A DNA stretch of 64,000 bases from assembly GCF_013282095.1 (NCBI RefSeq), contig NZ_BLTJ01000006.1:172318-236317 (forward strand), written 5' to 3'. The translations under genes and the position numbers were made by a program. The notes under the pieces were generated by a model, which saw nothing but the letters and a program-made list of their open reading frames with translations, was not told the origin of the DNA and searched no databases. This document shows positions 44,939 to 53,873 of the stretch, one piece after another (the first letter of the stretch is position 1; each line of letters begins with the position of its first letter). The DNA comes from Enterocloster alcoholdehydrogenati (GTDB lineage: Bacteria; Bacillota; Clostridia; Lachnospirales; Lachnospiraceae).

Positions 44939-46102
44939 ATGCAAATAGAGATTCAGCTAAGTGAAATAGAAGAGAAAATAAGAAATGGATATGTTTTGAT
45001 TGATATGCGGGATGAAGTGAGCATTCAATACGGAATGATTCCCGGTGCGGTTCCTCTGCGTATGGAGAATCTGCTTCAAAATGCAGGACAATTTCGTCAG
45101 CATCCCGGAGTGATCATCTATTGTACAAGAGGAGAAAACAGCATTTATGCAGCGGAGGAACTGAGAGAAGAGAATATTCCTGCATATAGTCTGGCGGGTG
45201 GATATAATGCCTGGCTGAGAGAGCGAATGCAGCAGGAAATCGATACGAATTCTGTCAAGAAAGAAGAAATTGAAAGAGGTATTCAAAAAAGGTGGCATAA
45301 AAAACTGTTCTCTCCATTTGCAAAAGCTGTGAAAACCTATGATATGCTTCAGGATGGGGACAAGATTGCCGTATGTATTTCCGGTGGAAAAGATTCCATG
45401 CTTATGGCAAAGCTTTTTCAGGAACTGCAGAAGCATAAACAAAAGAATTTCAATTTGGTATTCCTGGTTATGGATCCCGGGTATAGTCCGGAAAACAGAA
45501 GGGTAATTGAGCATAATGCAAAATTGCTTGGAATACCGATTACGATATTTGAATCAGATATTTTCGATTCTGTTTTGGGTATCGAAAAGTCACCATGTTA
45601 CATTTGCGCCAGAATGAGAAGAGGACACCTTTACAGTAAAGCCAGAGAACTTGGCTGCAACAAGATCGCTTTAGGGCATCATTATGATGATGTGATTGAA
45701 ACTATACTTATGGGAATGCTTTATGGAGGCCAGATGCAATCCATGATGCCAAAGCTGCATAGCACAAACTTTGAAGGAATGGAATTAATCAGGCCGATGT
45801 ATTTGATAAGGGAAGATGATATCAAAGCATGGAGAGATGCCAATGATTTGTATTTTCTGCAATGTGCCTGCAAATTTACAGATACCTGTTCTTCCTGTCA
45901 GGAGGACGGACAGAGTAATTCAAAGAGGCTGGAAACGAAAAAGCTGATTGCAGAGTTAAAGAAAACGAATCCATTTATCGAGGGAAACATATTTAAGAGT
46001 GTAGAAAACGTTATGCTGGATACGATGATAGCTTATAAACAGGACGGTATCCGGCATCATTTTCTGGATGAGTATGATAAAAAAGAAAAATATACTCCTT
46101 AG
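44939..46102 (+). CDS. Rhodanese-TtcA-like fusion protein (sulfur transfer/PP-loop ATPase)
   Basis: 387 aa. Residues 1-~100 form a rhodanese domain with active-site Cys in IIYCTRGENSIYAA. Residues ~125-380 are a PP-loop ATPase of the TtcA/TilS superfamily: SGGKDSMLM loop, CxxC in SPCYICARMRRGHLY, GHHYDDVIETILM, and a further Cys cluster CACKFTDTCSSCQ. TtcA 2-thiolates C32 of tRNA using an Fe-S cluster; the fused rhodanese could supply persulfide sulfur. tRNA as substrate is inference. TTGGAGT precedes ATG 44939, 15 bp after the MocR remnant. The gene is more AT-rich than the housekeeping genes. Confidence 0.82.
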   Translation: MQIEIQLSEIEEKIRNGYVLIDMRDEVSIQYGMIPGAVPLRMENLLQNAGQFRQHPGVIIYCTRGENSIYAAEELREENIPAYSLAGGYNAWLRERMQQEIDTNSVKKEEIERGIQKRWHKKLFSPFAKAVKTYDMLQDGDKIAVCISGGKDSMLMAKLFQELQKHKQKNFNLVFLVMDPGYSPENRRVIEHNAKLLGIPITIFESDIFDSVLGIEKSPCYICARMRRGHLYSKARELGCNKIALGHHYDDVIETILMGMLYGGQMQSMMPKLHSTNFEGMELIRPMYLIREDDIKAWRDANDLYFLQCACKFTDTCSSCQEDGQSNSKRLETKKLIAELKKTNPFIEGNIFKSVENVMLDTMIAYKQDGIRHHFLDEYDKKEKYTP

Positions 46103-46131
46103 CCTGCATGATAAGGAGTATATGGATAGTC

Positions 46132-46278
46132 TTAAATGTTATAAGTGAATTCAGAAACCTGACGGTTGATACTGTCTTCTAAGGCAATACTGTCAAAATA
46201 TTTTGTGACAACATCGTACAGGCCTTCGTAAATTGGTAAAGTAACACAGTCCGCACCCCCGAACGGTGTGCCACTCTT
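46132..46278 (-). pseudogene. Unidentified gene remnant (C-terminal fragment)
   Basis: Reverse strand. An open stretch of 48 codons with protein-like composition, opening KSGTPFGGADCVTLPIYEGL and continuing YDVVTKYFDSIALEDSINRQ to a TAA at 46132-46134. It is preceded in frame by a stop and lacks a start codon or ribosome binding site, so it looks like the end of a larger, lost gene. I do not recognise the family. Confidence 0.4.
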
Positions 46279-46433
46279 TTACGCTGTGAGTTATAAAAGC
46301 TTTCATAGATTTGCAAATAAATATTATTTTTTGTTTTGGTTTTCTTAAAAAATAAGCCATAAAATCACCCTTTTCCAGTACAGCACTATATAAGCAAGAA
46401 GAAAATAAAAATTTTGTCAAGTCTTTAAAAATC

Positions 46434-46461
46434 AAAAAAAAGCCAGCAGTTATGTGGGCTT
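46434..46461 (-). terminator. Orphan reverse-strand terminator
   Basis: Reverse strand AAGCC..GGCTT hairpin followed by a run of T (AAAAAAA at 46434-46440 on the plus strand). No gene reads into it from the right. The surrounding 46279-46550 is AT-rich and shows no gene. Confidence 0.35.
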
Positions 46462-46550
46462 GAATGAAAAGGGAACTGGAATTACTCCAAAAGAATATAG
46501 TGCTAACTCTCAAAGACGGGTTTTATGCCCTAAAAACCTGCAAAAAGCGG

Positions 46551-46579
46551 TTGACACAGGTGGGCAGATATTATATAAT
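46551..46579 (+). promoter_or_regulatory. Promoter of rplM-rpsI
   Basis: Consensus TTGACA (46551-46556), 17-bp spacer, consensus TATAAT (46574-46579): the best promoter match in the window. Confidence 0.9.
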
Positions 46580-46601
46580 AAGAAACTGTGACATTAAGAG
46601 T

Positions 46602-46685
46602 AAATGCTCATCCAAAGCCCCGGAGCGGAGCATTTCATTGATAAATACTTCCCATATTTATCACATATAGCGGGCGCAGAGCGCC
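46602..46685 (+). promoter_or_regulatory. Structured leader of rplM (L13-leader candidate)
   Basis: Three hairpins: AAATGCTC/GAGCATTT (46602-46635), GATAAATA/TATTTATC (46640-46662) and GGCGC-AGA-GCGCC (46673-46685), between the promoter and the rplM ribosome binding site. Firmicutes are known to carry an L13-binding leader in this position; whether this one belongs to that family needs a covariance search. Confidence 0.55.
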
Positions 46686-46723
46686 AGATGCATAACAGGT
46701 TGAGATTAACAGGAGGTTGACCA

Positions 46724-47152
46724 ATGAAGAGTTTTATGGCTAGTCCAGCAACAATTGAGAGAAAATGGTATGTAGTTGATGCTACAGGATATACATTAGG
46801 ACGTTTATCATCTGAGATCGCTAAAGTATTAAGAGGAAAAAATAAGCCGATCTTTACACCGCACATGGACTGCGGCGATTATGTAATCGTAGTAAACGCT
46901 GATAAGGTAAAGGTTACAGGCAAGAAGTTAGATCAGAAGATCTACTACAATCACTCTGACTATGTAGGCGGTATGAGAGAAACTACTCTTCGCGAGATGA
47001 TGGCTAAGAAACCTGAGAGGGTTGTAGAGTTAGCGGTTAAGGGTATGCTTCCAAAGGGACCTCTGGGAAGAAGTATGTTTACAAAGCTTCATGTATATGC
47101 AGGCCCGAACCACGAGCAGGCAGCACAGAAACCAGAAGTTTTAACATTTTAA
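46724..47152 (+). CDS. rplM: 50S ribosomal protein L13
   Basis: 142 aa. [20 protein letters not shown] and [20 protein letters not shown] are diagnostic. L13 is an early 50S assembly protein. ATG 46724 follows AGGAGG. Pairs with rpsI as in nearly all bacteria, but is separated from truA by the accessory block. Confidence 0.97.
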   Translation: MKSFMASPATIERKWYVVDATGYTLGRLSSEIAKVLRGKNKPIFTPHMDCGDYVIVVNADKVKVTGKKLDQKIYYNHSDYVGGMRETTLREMMAKKPERVVELAVKGMLPKGPLGRSMFTKLHVYAGPNHEQAAQKPEVLTF

Positions 47153-47176
47153 TGAGGATTGGAGGAAGAAAGTATC

Positions 47177-47569
47177 ATGGCTAACGCAAAATTTTACGGA
47201 ACAGGCAGAAGAAAAAAATCCATCGCCAGAGTATATTTAGTACCAGGTACAGGCAAGATTACAATCAACAAGAGAGATATTGAAGAGTATCTTGGTCTTG
47301 AGACTTTAAAGCTGATCGTTCGTCAGCCGTTAGTTGCTACAGAGACAACAGAGAAGTTTGATGTATTAGTAAATGTTCGCGGCGGCGGTACAACTGGACA
47401 GGCTGGTGCTATCCGTCACGGCATTTCCAGAGCGCTGCTTCAGGCAGATGCTGATTACAGACCGGTTCTGAAGAAGGCGGGATTCTTAACAAGAGATCCG
47501 AGAATGAAGGAAAGAAAGAAGTACGGTCTCAAGGCAGCTCGTCGCGCACCTCAGTTCAGCAAGAGATAA
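47177..47569 (+). CDS. rpsI: 30S ribosomal protein S9
   Basis: 130 aa. [19 protein letters not shown] opens the protein and the C-terminal tail (RRAPQFSKR), which reaches the P-site tRNA, is intact. ATG 47177 follows GGAGGAAG; an ATG at 47159 overlaps that site and is rejected. Confidence 0.96.
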   Translation: MANAKFYGTGRRKKSIARVYLVPGTGKITINKRDIEEYLGLETLKLIVRQPLVATETTEKFDVLVNVRGGGTTGQAGAIRHGISRALLQADADYRPVLKKAGFLTRDPRMKERKKYGLKAARRAPQFSKR

Positions 47570-47591
47570 TCGACAACCTAAGAGTATTGAA

Positions 47592-47626
47592 AAGTTCGGA
47601 AAACTGCGGTTTTTCGAACTTTTTTG
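47592..47626 (+). terminator. Terminator of rplM-rpsI
   Basis: AAGTTCGGAAAA pairs with TTTTTCGAACTT (one mismatch) followed by TTTTTT. Confidence 0.85.
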
Positions 47627-47730
47627 GTGTATCCGCCAGCACACACTTCTGATGGATAAAGATTTTCGCAGACACAGCCGCCAATGTGTTACAGGAGACA
47701 AAACAGCTGTATTTTACCATAATAAGAAAG

Positions 47731-47773
47731 AGGATTTTCGACTCACGAACGTGAATTGAAAATCCTCTTTTTA
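47731..47773. terminator. Hairpin terminator, probably for hpf
   Basis: GAGGATTTTC (47731-47740) pairs with GAAAATCCTC (47759-47768); T-rich on both outer sides (CTTTCTTA on the reverse strand, TTTTTATT on the plus strand). Lies downstream of hpf on the reverse strand and after rpsI. The rest of 47627-47891 has no gene. Confidence 0.7.
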
Positions 47774-47891
47774 TTCAGAATGCCTTCCTCTATTTGATAT
47801 TCTTCAGAGAATCAAGGGCATTTATGTTCCATAGGAAATGGATTTGGATTCCTATTCCTGTATATGCAATAGCGGAATTACACATTTGTTT

Positions 47892-48431
47892 TTAGAATTC
47901 TGGTTCAATCAGTCCATATGTACCATTTTTTCGTTTGTAGACTACATTTACCTGATCTGTATCAGAATTTAAGAATACATAAAAGTTATGTCCCAGCATC
48001 TCCATCTGGAGGCAAGCCTCTTCTGGATTCACCGGCTTAACGGCAAATCTTTTTGTCTTGACAATCAGGATCTCGTCGTCGTAGGAAGTTTCATCCTCCT
48101 CACCCTCATCAATAAAATTCTGGGAGAAGGAGAGAGCTGCCTGTTTCTTGTCAATGAGTTTTTTTCTATATCTGCGGATCTGGCGTTCAATGATTTCCTC
48201 TACCAGATCAATGGATACATACATATCGGTACTGGATTCTTCTGCCCGGATGGTATTTCCCTTCACGGGGATCGTGACCTCAATTTTCTGCATATCCTTC
48301 TGTGCGCTGAGCGCTACGAACACTTCGGTATCAGGAGTAAAGAAGTGTTCCAACTTGCCGATCTTCTTTTCGACGGCAGCTTTCAAGCCTGGAGTTACCT
48401 CGATGTTTCTTCCTGTAATGGTATAACGCAT
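47892..48431 (-). CDS. hpf: Ribosome hibernation promoting factor, long form
   Basis: 179 aa. N-terminal S30AE domain (MRYTITGRNIEVTPGLKAAV), acidic linker (NFIDEGEEDETSYDDE), C-terminal dimerisation domain (VKTKRFAVKPVNPEEACLQM, NGTYGLIEPEF). The long form joins two 70S ribosomes into 100S particles in stationary phase. Start ATG 48431 follows AAGGAG by 9 nt. Immediate neighbourhood of secA and prfB is the common Firmicute order. Confidence 0.95.
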   Translation of the reverse strand: MRYTITGRNIEVTPGLKAAVEKKIGKLEHFFTPDTEVFVALSAQKDMQKIEVTIPVKGNTIRAEESSTDMYVSIDLVEEIIERQIRRYRKKLIDKKQAALSFSQNFIDEGEEDETSYDDEILIVKTKRFAVKPVNPEEACLQMEMLGHNFYVFLNSDTDQVNVVYKRKNGTYGLIEPEF

Positions 48432-48462
48432 AAAAATCAACTCCTTTTTCTGAGATATGCAT

Positions 48463-48491
48463 AGTATACCACATTTGTTGCGAAATTACAA
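48463..48491 (-). promoter_or_regulatory. Promoter of hpf
   Basis: Reverse strand TTGTAA (48486-48491), 17-bp spacer, TATACT (48463-48468), about 32 bp before the ATG. Confidence 0.65.
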
Positions 48492-48830
48492 TTAAAAAAC
48501 AATAAATTGACTAATAATTTGTGTGAATTTTTTATGAAAAATGTTTTCAAAAGCCGTAATATGTATATTGAATCACTAATAATCAGCATTCCAAAATGTC
48601 AATAGGTAAAAGCAAAAATCTGTAAAAAATAAGTAAATTTATCAGATCTGTACAAAAAAATAACAGCACTGTTCACGGAGAAAAGCAGAAAAAACGAGAG
48701 TTATAAACTTGTGGATAATGTGGATAAGTCGGTGTATAAGTCGAAAATGCCGAAAAATCATAATAAAGATGGTGTGGATAACTTTGGGGGAAACGAAAGT
48801 GGAAAACTGTGGAAACTGTGGACAGATACC
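48492..48830. other. AT-rich region with a DnaA-box cluster
   Basis: The hpf-secA gap is about 910 bp. 48492-48700 is strongly AT-rich. It is followed by three exact copies of TGTGGATAA (reverse complement of the DnaA-box consensus TTATCCACA) at 48710-48718, 48719-48727 (directly abutting) and 48773-48781, plus looser relatives TGTATAA (near 48733), TGTGGAAAC and TGTGGACAG (near 48809-48824). No dnaA or dnaN gene is near. Short reading frames across it look non-coding. Confidence 0.65.
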
Positions 48831-48977
48831 TGTCCGAACGTGTGGTTTGTGCATATTGTTAAACATCGGGCAAAGAGTGAAAGGTTCTCCGCGTTTCTGT
48901 CTGAAAAAGATACATGATATGAGTCGAAAGATATGTTTTTGTTTGCCAGAAACGGCAGCCTGAGGACTATCGGGAAA

Positions 48978-49132
48978 GCAGCTATTCAGCCATGCCATTT
49001 TCTGTTTTCAGAAAGCATGAAAACAAGGCGCTTGGACTGTTCGTCATATGTCAATTTGTTCAGAAATATACTTATGCAAGCCAACTTGCAACACGTATTT
49101 CCGCACAAATTGCCGCATGGCTGAATAGTTAC
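48978..49132. repeat. Dispersed foldback repeat, long copy
   Basis: Inverted ends (AGCTATTCAGCCATG left, CATGGCTGAATAGTTAC right). The right half folds into one long nested stem: CAATTTGT (49052-49059)/ACAAATTG (49105-49112), GAAATA (49063-49068)/TATTTC (49096-49101), TGCAAG (49075-49080)/CTTGCA (49085-49090) with loop CCAA. Shares most of 49046-49132 with 35708-35796. MITE- or REP-like, non-coding. Confidence 0.75.
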
Positions 49133-49161
49133 CCGGGAAATGTAAATTTTTTATGAACAAG

Positions 49162-49190
49162 TTGAATAAATTCGTCTCAGGTGCTACAAT
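49162..49190 (+). promoter_or_regulatory. Promoter of secA
   Basis: TTGAAT (49162-49167), 17-bp spacer, TACAAT (49185-49190), giving a ~145-nt 5' leader with no obvious strong fold. Confidence 0.6.
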
Positions 49191-49342
49191 GTATTAGATT
49201 GTACCATAGCATACTGCGTGCATTTACAGGGAATAAGGAGCATTTTTCAGACAGATACTAACAGACAGCAGCTCCCCGGCATGGCAGCCGCAGTTTGAAT
49301 AAAATAGAGTTTATATAAAGGAAGAAGTTAGGAGAGTAAACC

Positions 49343-51913
49343 ATGAACGTAATTGAGAAACTGTTCGGGACTCACAGTGAAAGAGAACTTAAGATGATCC
49401 GGCCCATCGTTGCCAAGATCGAGAGCCTGCGTCCGGAGATGATGGCAAAGTCAGACGAGGAACTGCGCGATCAGACCAGGATCTTCAGGGAGAGGCTGGC
49501 AAAGGGTGAGACGCTGGATGACCTTCTGCCGGAGGCATTTGCCACCGTTCGGGAAGCTGCAAAGAGATCGCTCAATATGGAGCATTTCCCGGTACAGCTG
49601 ATCGGCGGTATTGTGCTTCATCAGGGACGTATCGCTGAGATGCGTACCGGTGAAGGTAAGACGCTGGTATCTACCTGTCCCGCATACCTGAATGCCCTGG
49701 CAGGAAAAGGCGTACAGATCGTTACGGTCAATGACTATCTGGCAAAGCGCGATGCGGAGTGGATGGGACAGGTACACCGTTTCCTTGGACTGACGGTAGG
49801 TGTTGTTTTAAATGACATGAACAGCGCGCAGCGTAAGGAGGCATATGCCTGTGATATTACGTATGTTACCAACAATGAGTTGGGCTTTGATTATCTGCGA
49901 GACAACATGGCGATTTATAAAGAGCAGCTGGTGCTGCGTGATCTGGACTACTGTATCATCGATGAGGTAGACTCTGTGCTGATTGATGAGGCGAGAACCC
50001 CTCTGATCATTTCCGGACAGAGCGGAAAGTCCACCAAGCTTTACGAGGTCTGCGATGTACTGGCCCGCCAGTTAGAGCGCGGTACGGTTTCCAAGGAATT
50101 TTCCAAGATCGATGCCATCATGGGTGAGGAGATTGAGGAAACTGGTGATTTTGTAGTAGATGAAAAAGACAAGGTGGTAAACCTGACAGAACAGGGTGTT
50201 AAGAAGGTGGAGGAGTATTTCCATATCGACAACCTGGCAGATCCGGAGAATCTGGAGATTCAGCACAATATTATCCTGGCTCTGCGGGCCAATAACCTCA
50301 TGTTCCGCGACAAGGATTATGTGGTAAAGGATGACGAAGTTCTGATCGTAGACGAATTTACCGGACGTATCATGCCGGGCCGCCGCTACTCTGACGGTCT
50401 CCACCAGGCGATTGAGGCGAAGGAGCACGTCAATGTCCGCCGTGAAAGCCGCACTCTGGCGACCATCACATTCCAGAATTTCTTTAATAAGTTCAAAAAG
50501 AAGGCTGGCATGACGGGTACCGCTCTGACAGAGGAGAAGGAGTTCCGTAATACCTATGGCATGGATGCTATTGCGATCCCTACCAATCGTCCTATCCTTC
50601 GTAAGGATCTCAATGACGCTGTCTACAAGACAAAGGATGAAAAGTACAAAGCAGTGGTGGATGAAGTGGTAAAAGCCCATGAAAAGGGGCAGCCTGTTCT
50701 GGTAGGCACCATTACCATTGAGACTTCTGAGCTTTTAAGCAAGATGCTCACAAAGAAAGGCATTCCTCATAAGGTGCTTAACGCCAAGTTCCATGAGTTA
50801 GAGGCTGAGATTGTAGCAGATGCAGGTATCCATGGCTCCGTAACCATCGCTACCAATATGGCAGGACGTGGTACGGATATCAAGCTGGATGACGAATCAA
50901 AAGCATTAGGCGGCTTAAAGATCATTGGTACGGAGCGTCACGAATCCCGCCGCATTGATAATCAGCTGCGCGGCCGTTCCGGCCGTCAGGGCGATCCAGG
51001 TGAGTCCAGATTTTATCTGTCTCTGGAGGATGATCTGCTGCGCCTTTTCGGCTCTGAGCGCCTCATGCATATGTTTGAGGCCATGGGCGTGCCCGAGGGC
51101 GAGCAGATCGAGCACAAGATGCTGTCAAATGCCATCGAGAAGGCACAGATGAAGATCGAGGGCAACAACTATGGTATCCGCGAGCAGCTGTTAAAGTTCG
51201 ATGAGGTAAACAATGAGCAGCGAGAGGTGATTTACGAGGAGCGCCGTAAGGTGCTGGACGGCGACAATATGCGCGACCTGGTGCTTAAGATGATCACAGA
51301 TATCGTGGAGAACGCAGTGGATATGTCCATCGCTGATGATCAGACCTCTGATAAATGGGATCTGAAGGAGTTAAACACTCTCCTGCTTCCTATCATCCCC
51401 TTAAAGCCGGTGATGCTTACGGATGAGCAGAAGAAGTCCATGAAGAAGAATGAGTTAAAGCACAGCATTAAAGAGGCTGCCATTAAGCTTTATGAGACAA
51501 AAGAGGCGGAGTATCCTGATGCAGAGCAGATCCGCGAGATCGAGCGCGTGGTTCTGCTGAAGGTAATTGACAACAAGTGGATGGCTCATCTGGATGATAT
51601 GGATGCGCTGCGCGAGGGAATTGGGCTTCAGGCGTACGGCCAGAGAGATCCGGTGGTAGAGTACAAGATGCAGGGCTATGAGATGTACGAGGCAATGATG
51701 GCTTCCATCCAGGAAGAGACGGTTCGTATCCTGTTCCATATTCGCGTTGAGCAGAAGGTAGAACGTGAATCTGCCGTTAAGGTAACAGGCACTAACAAGG
51801 ATGCGACTCCGGTAGCTCCACAGAAGAGAGCCGAGCAGAAGGTCTACCCGAATGATCCCTGTCCCTGTGGTTCAGGTAAGAAGTATAAGCAGTGCTGCGG
51901 CCGAATCAAATAG
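49343..51913 (+). CDS. secA: Preprotein translocase ATPase SecA
   Basis: 856 aa. Walker A in [15 protein letters not shown]-like [17 protein letters not shown], second RecA domain with [14 protein letters not shown] and [18 protein letters not shown], and a C-terminal zinc SEC-C motif [14 protein letters not shown]. Pushes preproteins through SecYEG, needed by the signal-peptide proteins encoded in this window. GGAGAG precedes ATG 49343. A full-length single SecA1; prfB follows. Confidence 0.97.
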   Translation: MNVIEKLFGTHSERELKMIRPIVAKIESLRPEMMAKSDEELRDQTRIFRERLAKGETLDDLLPEAFATVREAAKRSLNMEHFPVQLIGGIVLHQGRIAEMRTGEGKTLVSTCPAYLNALAGKGVQIVTVNDYLAKRDAEWMGQVHRFLGLTVGVVLNDMNSAQRKEAYACDITYVTNNELGFDYLRDNMAIYKEQLVLRDLDYCIIDEVDSVLIDEARTPLIISGQSGKSTKLYEVCDVLARQLERGTVSKEFSKIDAIMGEEIEETGDFVVDEKDKVVNLTEQGVKKVEEYFHIDNLADPENLEIQHNIILALRANNLMFRDKDYVVKDDEVLIVDEFTGRIMPGRRYSDGLHQAIEAKEHVNVRRESRTLATITFQNFFNKFKKKAGMTGTALTEEKEFRNTYGMDAIAIPTNRPILRKDLNDAVYKTKDEKYKAVVDEVVKAHEKGQPVLVGTITIETSELLSKMLTKKGIPHKVLNAKFHELEAEIVADAGIHGSVTIATNMAGRGTDIKLDDESKALGGLKIIGTERHESRRIDNQLRGRSGRQGDPGESRFYLSLEDDLLRLFGSERLMHMFEAMGVPEGEQIEHKMLSNAIEKAQMKIEGNNYGIREQLLKFDEVNNEQREVIYEERRKVLDGDNMRDLVLKMITDIVENAVDMSIADDQTSDKWDLKELNTLLLPIIPLKPVMLTDEQKKSMKKNELKHSIKEAAIKLYETKEAEYPDAEQIREIERVVLLKVIDNKWMAHLDDMDALREGIGLQAYGQRDPVVEYKMQGYEMYEAMMASIQEETVRILFHIRVEQKVERESAVKVTGTNKDATPVAPQKRAEQKVYPNDPCPCGSGKKYKQCCGRIK

Positions 51914-51961
51914 GCTGTATAAAAATAATAAAAATCTTATGAAAAGAAAGTGGGTGAAGCT

Positions 51962-53099
51962 GTGGTTGAGTTAGATAATTTTAAATATACGTTATCAACG
52001 TATGACAAACCATTAGTGGAAGTGAGGGATTCACTTTGACCTGGACAACAAGGTCAGACGAATCAACGAATTAGACCGGTCAATGGAGGAGCCGGGGTTC
52101 TGGGATGATCCAGACCGTTCCACCAGACTGGTGAGAGAAGCGAAACATTTGAAGGATGAGGTGGGCACCTTCAGAGAGCTGGAGCAGGAGTATGAGGATA
52201 TCCAGGTGATGATACAGATGGGGTATGAGGAAAATGACCCTTCCGTGATTCCGGATATCCAGGAGATGCTGGATCATTTTACAGAGACTCTGGAAAAAAT
52301 GCGCATGAAACTCCTTCTCTCTGGTGAGTATGATGCATATGATGCCATCCTCCGCTTAAACGCCGGAGCCGGCGGCACGGAGTCCTGCGACTGGTGCAGT
52401 ATGCTCTACCGTATGTACTGCCGCTGGGCAGAAAAGAAGGGCTTTAAGGTGGAAGTCCTGGACTATCTGGATGGTGATGAGGCGGGAATTAAATCCGTTA
52501 CCATTCAGATCAGCGGAGACAATGCCTATGGTTATCTGCGTTCCGAGCATGGTGTGCATCGTCTGGTGCGCATCTCGCCTTTTAACGCTGCCGGCAAGCG
52601 CCAGACATCGTTTGTATCCTGTGATGTGATGCCGGATATCAAAGAGGATATCGATATCGAAATCAATCCCGATGATATCCGTATTGATACCTACCGCTCC
52701 AGCGGTGCCGGCGGACAGCATATCAACAAGACGTCTTCTGCCATCCGCATTACCCATTATCCCACAGGGATCGTGGTGACCTGCCAGAATGAGCGCTCCC
52801 AGTTCCAGAATAAGGATAAGGCCATGCAGATGCTGAAGGCAAAGCTGTATATGCTCCGTCAGGAAGAACAGGCGGCCAAGGCTGCGGGTATCCGCGGGGA
52901 TGTAAAGGATAACGGCTGGGGCAGCCAGATCCGTTCCTATGTTCTGCAGCCCTACACCATGGTAAAAGATCTTCGCACCGGAGAGGAGACTGGCAATGTA
53001 GACGCTGTCCTAGACGGCGGACTGGATTCCTTCATCAGCGCATATCTGCGCTGGATGAGTCTGGGATGCCCGGATCGCAACTCACGGTCAGAGGATTGA
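51962..53099 (+). CDS. prfB: Peptide chain release factor 2, programmed +1 frameshift
   Basis: RF2 terminates at UGA and UAA. The gene is split: frame 1 runs from GTG 51962 (VVELDNFKYTLSTYDKPLVE) to CTT 52034-52036 followed by in-frame TGA 52037-52039; skipping T52037 continues in the +1 frame as DLDNKVRRINELDRSMEEPG to 53099. The shift site CTTTGAC with upstream AGGGA is the classical RF2 autoregulatory frameshift: low RF2 stalls at UGA and favours the shift. The SPF anticodon motif (ISPFNAAGK) and the GGQ motif (SGAGGQHINKTSSA) are intact; product about 378 aa. Confidence 0.95.
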
Positions 53100-53137
53100 T
53101 CCTGAAAATGGGGATGTCTCCTTCAATAAGAAACTGG

Positions 53138-53167
53138 AAAAAGCCGGATTAAGTTCCCGGCTTTTTT
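53138..53167 (+). terminator. Terminator after prfB
   Basis: AAAAGCCGG pairs with CCCGGCTTTT around ~9 nt, followed by T run. Confidence 0.85.
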
Positions 53168-53252
53168 CGCGTCTGTCCAGTTCTCGCCTTTGGGTATAAT
53201 TTCTCTTGGCAGTGAAAAATAGATGAAGAGTCTATTTTCCTGTGAAAAATGG

Positions 53253-53281
53253 TTGCATTTCCGCGGAAAATATGTTACCAT
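53253..53281 (+). promoter_or_regulatory. Promoter of the PheB-like/hom operon with palindromic spacer
   Basis: TTGCAT (53253-53258), 17-bp spacer, TACCAT (53276-53281). The palindrome TTTCCGCGGAAA (53258-53269) sits in the spacer, a position where a bound repressor would block RNA polymerase. Confidence 0.55.
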
Positions 53282-53344
53282 CTTCCACATGGGTACAGAT
53301 GTATTTCTGATACGGACATGATAAGGAAGGAAGAAAAAGGCTAG

Positions 53345-53788
53345 ATGGAAGACAAAAGCAAGTATTTTGTGGTGAAGCAGAAAGCGGTTCCGGAAGTTCT
53401 TCTGAAGGTGGTAGAGGCCAAAAAGCTCCTTGAAAGCGAACGTGCGATTACGGTACAGGAAGCAACAGACAAGGTAGGAATCAGCCGCAGCTCCTTCTAC
53501 AAGTACAAGGATGACATTTTCCCCTTTTATGATAATACAAAAGGAAAGACCGTTACCCTGGTGGTGCAGATGGATGATGAGCAGGGGCTTTTAAGCGATC
53601 TGCTCCATGTAGTGGCTGTTTACAGGGCTAATATTCTGACCATCCATCAGAGTATTCCGGTCAACGGCGTAGCCACGCTGACGCTCAGTGTGGAGATACG
53701 GGAAAACACGGAAAATGTTTCCGGCATGATTGAGGAACTGGAGAATCTGAATGGGATCCATTATGTGAAGATATTGGCCAGAGAATAA
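53345..53788 (+). CDS. PheB-like ACT-domain protein (UPF0735)
   Basis: 147 aa. N-terminal small HTH-like segment (VQEATDKVGISRSSFYKYKD) and C-terminal ACT domain (VTLVVQMDDEQGLLSDLLHV, IHYVKILARE) that typically senses amino acids. Homologues lie beside homoserine dehydrogenase in many Firmicutes, as here (85 bp upstream of hom). A regulatory role in threonine/methionine or aromatic amino-acid synthesis is inference. AAGGAAGGAAG is upstream. Confidence 0.88.
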   Translation: MEDKSKYFVVKQKAVPEVLLKVVEAKKLLESERAITVQEATDKVGISRSSFYKYKDDIFPFYDNTKGKTVTLVVQMDDEQGLLSDLLHVVAVYRANILTIHQSIPVNGVATLTLSVEIRENTENVSGMIEELENLNGIHYVKILARE

Positions 53789-53873
53789 AGGGTCAGGCCG
53801 GACTGGGGTATGTGTCCCCTTATCTACCGATGGTAAAGAGTATACAGTATAAAAAAGCAGGGAGCAGAGGATT

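Noticed and set aside
48492..48830. Calling the DnaA-box cluster the chromosomal oriC
   Set aside because: No dnaA, dnaN, rpmH or parAB genes are near; the boxes alone do not prove origin function.
48709..48963. Small plus-strand frames in the hpf-secA gap
   Set aside because: They read through DnaA-box repeats, lack ribosome binding sites and give low-complexity peptides.
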